Source: JAUREX01 sp044356825 (GTDB lineage: Bacteria > Pseudomonadota > Alphaproteobacteria > Rhodobacterales > Rhodobacteraceae). From it: a DNA stretch of 9,653 bases. The stretch is from contig JBIKVM010000112.1 in NCBI GenBank assembly GCA_044356825.1, forward strand, positions 1-9,653. The letters are read 5' to 3'. The position numbers and the translations under genes were made by a program. Position 1 is the first letter of the stretch. Each line of letters opens with the position of its first letter. This document shows positions 6,058-9,653 of the stretch, in pieces. Below the pieces are notes generated by a model. That model was not told the DNA's origin. It ran no database searches and saw only the letters and a program-made list of their open reading frames with translations.

Positions 6058-6708
6058 TTCCTCGCTGTCGCCTCCGCTGCCCGATCCACCGCGCCCACGT
6101 CTGGGACCGCGCCGCGGACCCCGCCCTGAGCCTTCACCCGGCTCCGCGGCGGCTGCCGCATCGCCGTGACGTTCGGTGCGCTCAGGCCGGTCGGCCCGTT
6201 CGGCGCGCCGGGGCGGAAAATCCTGGCCCAGCATCGGATCGGCAAAATCAGGTTCGGCGGCACGCGCCTCGGGGGTTTCGACAAGGATGCTGTCGCCATC
6301 GTCGTCGTCATCAACCCCGATCAGCGCACTCGGTGCGACATGGGGCTGGTCGTCCTCGCGCTCGTCCCGGATGCGGTTCTGGCCGCCGAACCGCTCGCGC
6401 CCCTCGTTCCCCTGATGCTGACCACCGCCCTGCTGGCGGCGCGATTCCTGTTCGGCCGCCATTTCGCGCTGCGCTTCACCCAGCATCCGGGTGTAGTGCT
6501 CGGCGTGCTGCAGGAAGTTCTCGGCCGCCACCCGGTCGTTCGAAAGTTGGGCGTCGCGCGCCAGCACGAGGTACTTCTCGATGATCTGCTGCGGCGTGCC
6601 GCGCACCTTGCCGTCGGGTCCCGAGCTTTCGAAGACCCGGTTGATGATGTTGCCCATGGGGCGGGGGCGGTGCTGCTTGGAACGCGCGCGTGACTTTGAA
6701 GATCGCAT
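6031..6708 (-). CDS. DUF4167 family protein with basic N-terminus and RG-rich tail
   Basis: Uncharacterised alphaproteobacterial protein of 225 residues. The N-terminal DUF4167 domain (about 1-85) contains a basic stretch MRSSKSRARSKQHRPRP, then the conserved GNIINRVFESSGPDGKVRGT and helical DAQLSNDRVAAENFLQHAEHY. From about residue 86 the protein is low-complexity: Gln/Gly-rich, an acidic run GVDDDDDGDS (131-140), repeated Arg/Glu, and an RG-rich tail with RGPRRGPRRGRGG (196-208). The start at 6708 is chosen because MRSSKSRxRS is how family members begin. The frame stays open 60 codons further upstream to a GTG at 6888, but that stretch shows no family similarity that I recognise. It follows prmC on the same strand after 212 bases. 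A nucleic-acid or ribosome-related role fits the charge pattern and neighbours but is inference only. Confidence 0.9.
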   Translation of the reverse strand: MRSSKSRARSKQHRPRPMGNIINRVFESSGPDGKVRGTPQQIIEKYLVLARDAQLSNDRVAAENFLQHAEHYTRMLGEAQREMAAEQESRRQQGGGQHQGNEGRERFGGQNRIRDEREDDQPHVAPSALIGVDDDDDGDSILVETPEARAAEPDFADPMLGQDFPPRRAERADRPERTERHGDAAAAAEPGEGSGRGPRRGPRRGRGGSGSGGDSEEPAGSAAAE

Positions 6709-6920
6709 GTGGCTCTGATGACCTGTCGTCGGGTTGGCCCCACGGAGTGCGCTCTGCGCCATCCACCCTTGCGAGCGGTTCCGCGATGTGAGGCTTGCTG
6801 CACGGCGCCGGGCCAAACCGGGCCCCACGTCGAACACTCGCGTCAAAGCACGCCGCGACCCTCTCGGCAAGCGGAATCTGACGATCACGGATCAAGGTGG
6901 TGCTTTTTTGCCGCAGTCGT
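6709..6920 (-). promoter_or_regulatory. 212-base gap between prmC and the DUF4167 gene: likely leader or promoter region
   Basis: This is the longest non-coding stretch in the window. It contains a direct repeat CCGGGCC-AAA-CCGGGCC (plus-strand 6808-6824), an overlapping inverted repeat GGGCC/GGCCC (6810-6825), one GANTC site (6874-6878, the CcrM-type methylation sequence of alphaproteobacteria) and, on the minus strand, a TTGACG (6846-6841) without a convincing -10 partner. A run of six A lies just after the prmC stop on the minus strand. I find no strong ribosome site; an AGG lies about 12 bases ahead of the ATG at 6708. No small gene is convincing. Its length suggests that DUF4167 has its own promoter. 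Confidence 0.4.
6808..6824. repeat. 7-bp direct repeat with 10-bp period in the DUF4167 leader
   Basis: Two identical CCGGGCC copies (6808-6814 and 6818-6824) are separated by AAA, so their repeat distance is ten bases, about one helical turn. They lie roughly 100 bases ahead of the DUF4167 start. This spacing is what a protein contacting one DNA face would need, but no regulator is identified, and GC-rich DNA makes chance repeats common. Confidence 0.45.
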
Positions 6921-7775
6921 TCAACCCGAAGCGCCATCCGCTGGCCAGACCGCCGCCACCACCCGGTCGCGACCGTCGAGGTCGGGCAGGACGCGCACCG
7001 CTGCAAACCCCGCCGTGGTGAATAGCGTGTGGACTGCCTGCCCCTGCGCTGGCCCGATCTCGAGCAGGATGCGGCCACCGGGGCGCAGATGCGCCCCCGC
7101 CCCCGCCGCGATGCGCCGATAGGCCCCGAGCCCGTCGCCGCCGGGGCTGAGGGCGCCGCGCGGCTCGTGCCGGGCGACCTCGGGGGCAAGACCGGCCAGT
7201 TCGGCCTCGGCCAGATAGGGGGGGTTCGCCACGATCAGATCGAACCGCCCCGCGACCTGCGCGAACCAGTCCGAGCGGATGAAGGCCACGCGGTCGGCAA
7301 GCCCGAGCGCGCGCGCATTCGCCGCCGCGACCTGCAGCGCGGGCGCCGAGATGTCGGCCCCGACCCCGCGCGCCCGGGGGCGCCCGGAGAGGATCGCGAG
7401 CACGATCGCGCCCGATCCGGTGCCGAGGTCGAGGACCGCGTCCGCCCCTTCGCGCAGCGCCTCGGCCACCAGCACCTCGGTCTCGGGCCTGGGATCGAGC
7501 ACATCGGGTGTCACCCGCAGCGACAGGCCCCAGAAGAGCCGCGCGCCAATGATCTGCGCGACCGGGCGACGCGCGGCGCGGGCGGCGATGGCGGCGGCGA
7601 AGCGGGCGGCCTGTTCGGGCCCGAGCGTGTCGGGCATTGCCACGATCAGCCGGTCCGCGCCGATCCCCAGCGCATGGGCCAGAAGTCTGCGCGCATCGCC
7701 CGCCGGATCCTCGACCCCCGCCGCGCGCAGCCGCGCGACCGCTGCGGCCAGCGCGGCGCGCGTGCCCTCAGCCAT
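6921..7775 (-). CDS. prmC: peptide chain release factor N5-glutamine methyltransferase (PrmC)
   Basis: SAM-dependent enzyme that methylates the glutamine of the GGQ motif in release factors, raising their termination activity. Its target RF1 is encoded just upstream. The 284 residues show a helical N-terminal substrate-binding domain (about 1-75), then PVAQIIGARLFWGLSLRV (71-88) and DPRPETEVLV (94-103). The Rossmann-type methyltransferase follows, with the SAM loop LDLGTGSGAI (115-124), an acidic ribose-binding Asp141 in GADIS, and the catalytic NPPY at 184-187, typical of N-methyltransferases acting on planar amides. The start overlaps the prfA stop by eight bases (ATGGCTGA), with GAGG just ahead of it. 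The NPPY codons include a seven-base C run on the coding strand (7218-7224). No defect is visible. Confidence 0.97.
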   Translation of the reverse strand: MAEGTRAALAAAVARLRAAGVEDPAGDARRLLAHALGIGADRLIVAMPDTLGPEQAARFAAAIAARAARRPVAQIIGARLFWGLSLRVTPDVLDPRPETEVLVAEALREGADAVLDLGTGSGAIVLAILSGRPRARGVGADISAPALQVAAANARALGLADRVAFIRSDWFAQVAGRFDLIVANPPYLAEAELAGLAPEVARHEPRGALSPGGDGLGAYRRIAAGAGAHLRPGGRILLEIGPAQGQAVHTLFTTAGFAAVRVLPDLDGRDRVVAAVWPADGASG

Positions 7776-8823
7776 CGGCCTCGGCCAGCCGGCGCGCCTG
7801 ATCGTCGGCCACGAGCGCGTCGATCACCTCCGACAGATCGCCCTCCATGATCGCGCCGAGGCGGTAGAGCGTGAGGTTGATGCGATGATCGGTCATGCGG
7901 CCTTGGGGGAAGTTGTAGGTGCGGATGCGCTCGGAGCGGTCGCCCGAGCCGACCTGCGCGCGCCGCTCGGCCGCGCGCGCGCCCTCCTGCCGGCTGCGCT
8001 CGGCGTCATAGAGGCGGGCGCGTAGGACGGCCATCGCGTTGGCGCGGTTCTGGTGCTGCGATTTCTCGGAACTCGTGACGACGATCCCGGTCGGCAGGTG
8101 GGTGATGCGGACGGCCGAATCGGTCGTGTTCACATGCTGCCCGCCCGCGCCCGAGGATCGCATCGTGTCGATGCGGATGTCGGCGGCGGGGATGTCGATG
8201 TCGACCTCCTCGGCCTCGGGCAGGACGGCGACGGTCGCGGCCGAGGTGTGGATCCGCCCGCCCGCCTCGGTCTCGGGCACGCGCTGGACGCGGTGGACGC
8301 CCGATTCGTACTTCAGCCGGGCAAAGACGCCCTCGCCCTCGATCCGCGCGACGGCCTCGCGCACGCCGCCGAGCTCGGTCGATTGCAGGTCGAGCAGCTC
8401 GAACCGCCAGCCCTGCGCCTCGGCGTGGCGCTGATACATCCGCAGGAGGTCGGCGGCGAAGAGCGCCGCCTCCTCGCCGCCCGTGCCGGGGCGGATCTCG
8501 AGGATCGCGGGGCGGGCGTCGGCGGCATCGCGCGGCAGGAGGGCCACGCGCAACTCCGCCTCGAGCGCGGGGATCTCGGCGCGCAGGCGCCCGATCTCTT
8601 CCTCGGCCAGCGCGCGCATCTCGGGGTCGGCGAGCATCGCCTCGGCCTCGGCGAGGCCCATGCGCGCGGCCTGCCAGCGCGCGATGCCGGCCACGACCGG
8701 GCGCAACTCGGCATGTTCGCGCCCGAGGGCGGCAAGCTCGCCGGGCGCCGCGCCGGCTTCGAGCCGCGCCTCGACATAGGCGAAGCGTTCGGTGATGCGT
8801 GCGAGTTTCTCTGCCGGGAGCAT
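7768..8823 (-). CDS. prfA: peptide chain release factor 1 (RF1)
   Basis: Release factor that reads UAA and UAG in the ribosomal A site and triggers peptidyl-tRNA hydrolysis. The 351-residue length is normal. The N-terminal helical domain (1-100) is followed by ILEIRPGTGGEEAALFA (107-123). The codon-recognition tripeptide P-x-T appears as Pro183-Glu-Thr185 in RVPETEAGGRIHTSAATVAV; RF2 would have SPF. The catalytic GGQ is at 227-229 in SSGAGGQHVNTTDSAVRI, followed by EKSQHQNRANAM and the C-terminal TYNFPQGRMTDHRINLT. The start at 8823 gives MLPAEKLARI, the usual RF1 beginning. The 26-residue upstream extension is Pro/Arg-rich and unconserved. It follows the DUF1499 gene by 31 bases and overlaps prmC, its modifying enzyme. 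Expect GGQ methylation by that partner. Confidence 0.98.
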   Translation of the reverse strand: MLPAEKLARITERFAYVEARLEAGAAPGELAALGREHAELRPVVAGIARWQAARMGLAEAEAMLADPEMRALAEEEIGRLRAEIPALEAELRVALLPRDAADARPAILEIRPGTGGEEAALFAADLLRMYQRHAEAQGWRFELLDLQSTELGGVREAVARIEGEGVFARLKYESGVHRVQRVPETEAGGRIHTSAATVAVLPEAEEVDIDIPAADIRIDTMRSSGAGGQHVNTTDSAVRITHLPTGIVVTSSEKSQHQNRANAMAVLRARLYDAERSRQEGARAAERRAQVGSGDRSERIRTYNFPQGRMTDHRINLTLYRLGAIMEGDLSEVIDALVADDQARRLAEADG

Positions 8824-8854
8824 GGGCGGCACATGCCCATGCCGGGCCGCAGGG

Positions 8855-9298
8855 TCAAGGGGTGGCGAGGGCGGCGGCAAGTGCCGCGAGCCGCGCGGCA
8901 TTCACGCCCAGATCCTCCGACCCGAAGCGGGCGCGCGCGAAGGCCGCGAGCGTCGCGCCCCCGTCCGCCGCAAGGATGCGGACCGAGGTGTAATCGGGAA
9001 AGCCCCAGAGCCGCGAGCGGGTGATGAATGTCATGTGCATCTCCTCGGCCGATCCGGCCAGAAGCCGCGTGCGCGGCATCGCCTCCATCGCCGCCTGCAC
9101 CTGCCGGGCGAGCGTCGCGGGGTCGGGGCCGCGCACCTCGCCGGGCGAGAGACGCGCGAAATTGCGGCTGCCGGGGTCGGGGGCCGTCAGCGGATCGACA
9201 TGCCAGCGCGCCGGATCCGAGGGCGCGAGCCGCACCCAGAGGCCATAGACCACGAGCGCCGCGAGCAGGACGAGAACGGCGCGCTCGAGCCAGATCAT
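8855..9298 (-). CDS. DUF1499 family membrane-anchored protein
   Basis: Uncharacterised protein of 147 residues. Residues 3-22 form one hydrophobic segment (WLERAVLVLLAALVVYGLWV), so it is probably anchored in the inner membrane with the rest outside the cytoplasm. The body carries DUF1499 marks: SRNFARLSPGEV near 44-55, then MHMTFITRSRLWGFPDYTSVRI (87-108), and FARARFGSEDLGVNAARL (120-137). The start at 9298 is preferred because its ATG overlaps the upstream stop as ATGA and leads straight into the membrane helix. An in-frame alternative at 9322 would overlap the ureohydrolase gene by 28 bases. It lies between the ureohydrolase and prfA in one tight run. The family function is unknown and context gives no direct clue. 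Confidence 0.9.
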   Translation of the reverse strand: MIWLERAVLVLLAALVVYGLWVRLAPSDPARWHVDPLTAPDPGSRNFARLSPGEVRGPDPATLARQVQAAMEAMPRTRLLAGSAEEMHMTFITRSRLWGFPDYTSVRILAADGGATLAAFARARFGSEDLGVNAARLAALAAALATP

Positions 9299-9653
9299 CG
9301 CCGCGTCCAGCACCACAGGCACATGATCTCGGTCGCGACATGGGCGGCCGCGATGGCGGTTGCCCCCGTCGTGTCATAGGGCGGCGAGACCTCGACCACA
9401 TCGCCCCCGGTCAGGCGCACGCCTGCCAGATCGCGCAGGATCGCGGCCGCCTGCCAGCTTGCTAGCCCGCCCCAGACCGGCGTGCCGGTGCCGGGCGCGA
9501 AGGCGGGATCGAGCGCGTCGATGTCAAAGCTCAGATAGCTCGGGCCGTCGCCCGCGATCGCGCGCACCTCGGCCGCGATGGCCCGCGGCCCGCGTTCGTG
9601 CACCTCGGGGGCGGTGATGGCGCGGATGCCGAGGTAATCCTCGCAATCGGTGC
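9295..9653 (-). CDS. speB: ureohydrolase, agmatinase family (C-terminal part; 5' end outside window)
   Basis: C-terminal 118 residues of an arginase/agmatinase-family metalloenzyme that would hydrolyse a guanidino compound to urea and an amine; agmatine to putrescine is the usual annotation. The frame is open to the window edge, and the visible part begins with TDCEDYLGIRAITAPEVHE. The GTG codon at 9603 is therefore internal. Diagnostic motifs are SFDIDALDP, whose two Asp residues ligate the Mn pair, then AFAPGTGTPVWGG, and GGDVVEVSPPYDTTGATA with the conserved Glu. The missing N-terminal part would hold the GGDH and DAHxD metal motifs. TPVWGG and the AAAHVATEIM ending fit agmatinase-like members, but substrate specificity (agmatine, guanidinobutyrate, guanidine) cannot be settled from this part. 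The stop overlaps the DUF1499 start by four bases. Confidence 0.9.
   Translation of the reverse strand, partial: TDCEDYLGIRAITAPEVHERGPRAIAAEVRAIAGDGPSYLSFDIDALDPAFAPGTGTPVWGGLASWQAAAILRDLAGVRLTGGDVVEVSPPYDTTGATAIAAAHVATEIMCLWCWTRR

Noticed and set aside
6709..6888. 60-codon in-frame upstream extension of the DUF4167 gene from a GTG at 6888.
   Set aside because: Family members begin with the MRSSKSR-type segment at 6708, and the extension has no recognised similarity and no good ribosome site.
6881..6909. T6 run on the plus strand with nearby GATC/GATC, considered as an intrinsic terminator.
   Set aside because: The only stem is four pairs with a three-base loop and lies away from the T run. 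On the transcribed minus strand the run is A6, the wrong base for prmC termination.
8269..8277. RF1 codon-recognition tripeptide reads Pro-Glu-Thr, not Pro-Ala-Thr as in E. coli.
   Set aside because: The middle position of the P-x-T motif varies among bacterial RF1 proteins, so this is not a sign of altered stop-codon use.
8053..9401. Long open frames antisense or out of frame to prfA and DUF1499 (8053-9024 plus, 8313-9401 minus).
   Set aside because: They have no recognisable domain, the RF1 and DUF1499 motifs in the true frames are unambiguous, and the alternatives are Arg/Ser-biased.
1..9653. Search by eye for tRNA, rRNA, CRISPR repeats, insertion-sequence ends, attachment sites and riboswitch-like leaders.
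   Set aside because: No cloverleaf, regular spaced repeats, transposase motifs, long terminal repeats or conserved riboswitch cores were seen. The gaps are mostly under 70 bases.

Overview
The window is about 9.65 kb of very GC-rich DNA, around 70% by eye. It is packed with ordinary chromosomal genes that have very short gaps or overlapping ends. Codon and GC style, together with two neighbourhoods (ydcH-type gene/purE/purK, and ureohydrolase/DUF1499/prfA/prmC/DUF4167), point to an alphaproteobacterium, most likely of the Rhodobacter/Paracoccus group. That placement is inference from gene content. I see no rRNA, tRNA, CRISPR array, insertion sequence, phage gene or clear integration scar.

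Region 1 (bases 2-2835, plus strand) is a tripartite TRAP uptake system. It holds a 5'-truncated periplasmic binding protein (dctP type), the small four-helix subunit (dctQ type) and the large permease (dctM type), probably one transcript. The substrate cannot be told from the sequence. A perfect GC hairpin sits on the dctM stop codon.

Region 2 (2905-4741, plus strand) is a purine block: a small YdcH/DUF465 helical protein, then purE and purK. PurK makes N5-CAIR from AIR and bicarbonate, and PurE converts it to CAIR in de novo IMP synthesis. purE and purK overlap by 8 bases.

Region 3 (4758-6025) is two accessory-looking genes transcribed divergently from a 56-base spacer: a secreted alpha/beta hydrolase (minus) and a Nudix hydrolase (plus). 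They lie between two conserved housekeeping blocks and parts of them are lower in GC.

Region 4 (6031-9653, minus strand, read right to left) is a ureohydrolase of the agmatinase family (truncated by the window edge), a DUF1499 membrane-anchored protein, prfA (release factor 1), prmC (which methylates the release-factor GGQ glutamine) and, after a 212-base gap, a DUF4167 protein. The first four are tightly packed or overlapping and look like one operon. The prfA-prmC pair is a functional unit of translation termination.

This is mainly a normal housekeeping region and I found no clear undescribed system. The most interesting items are the uncharacterised DUF4167 protein with its RG-rich tail beside the release-factor genes, a 10-bp-period direct repeat in its leader, the hairpin on the dctM stop, recurring ATGNNTGA overlaps, and G7-G9 runs inside coding sequence.
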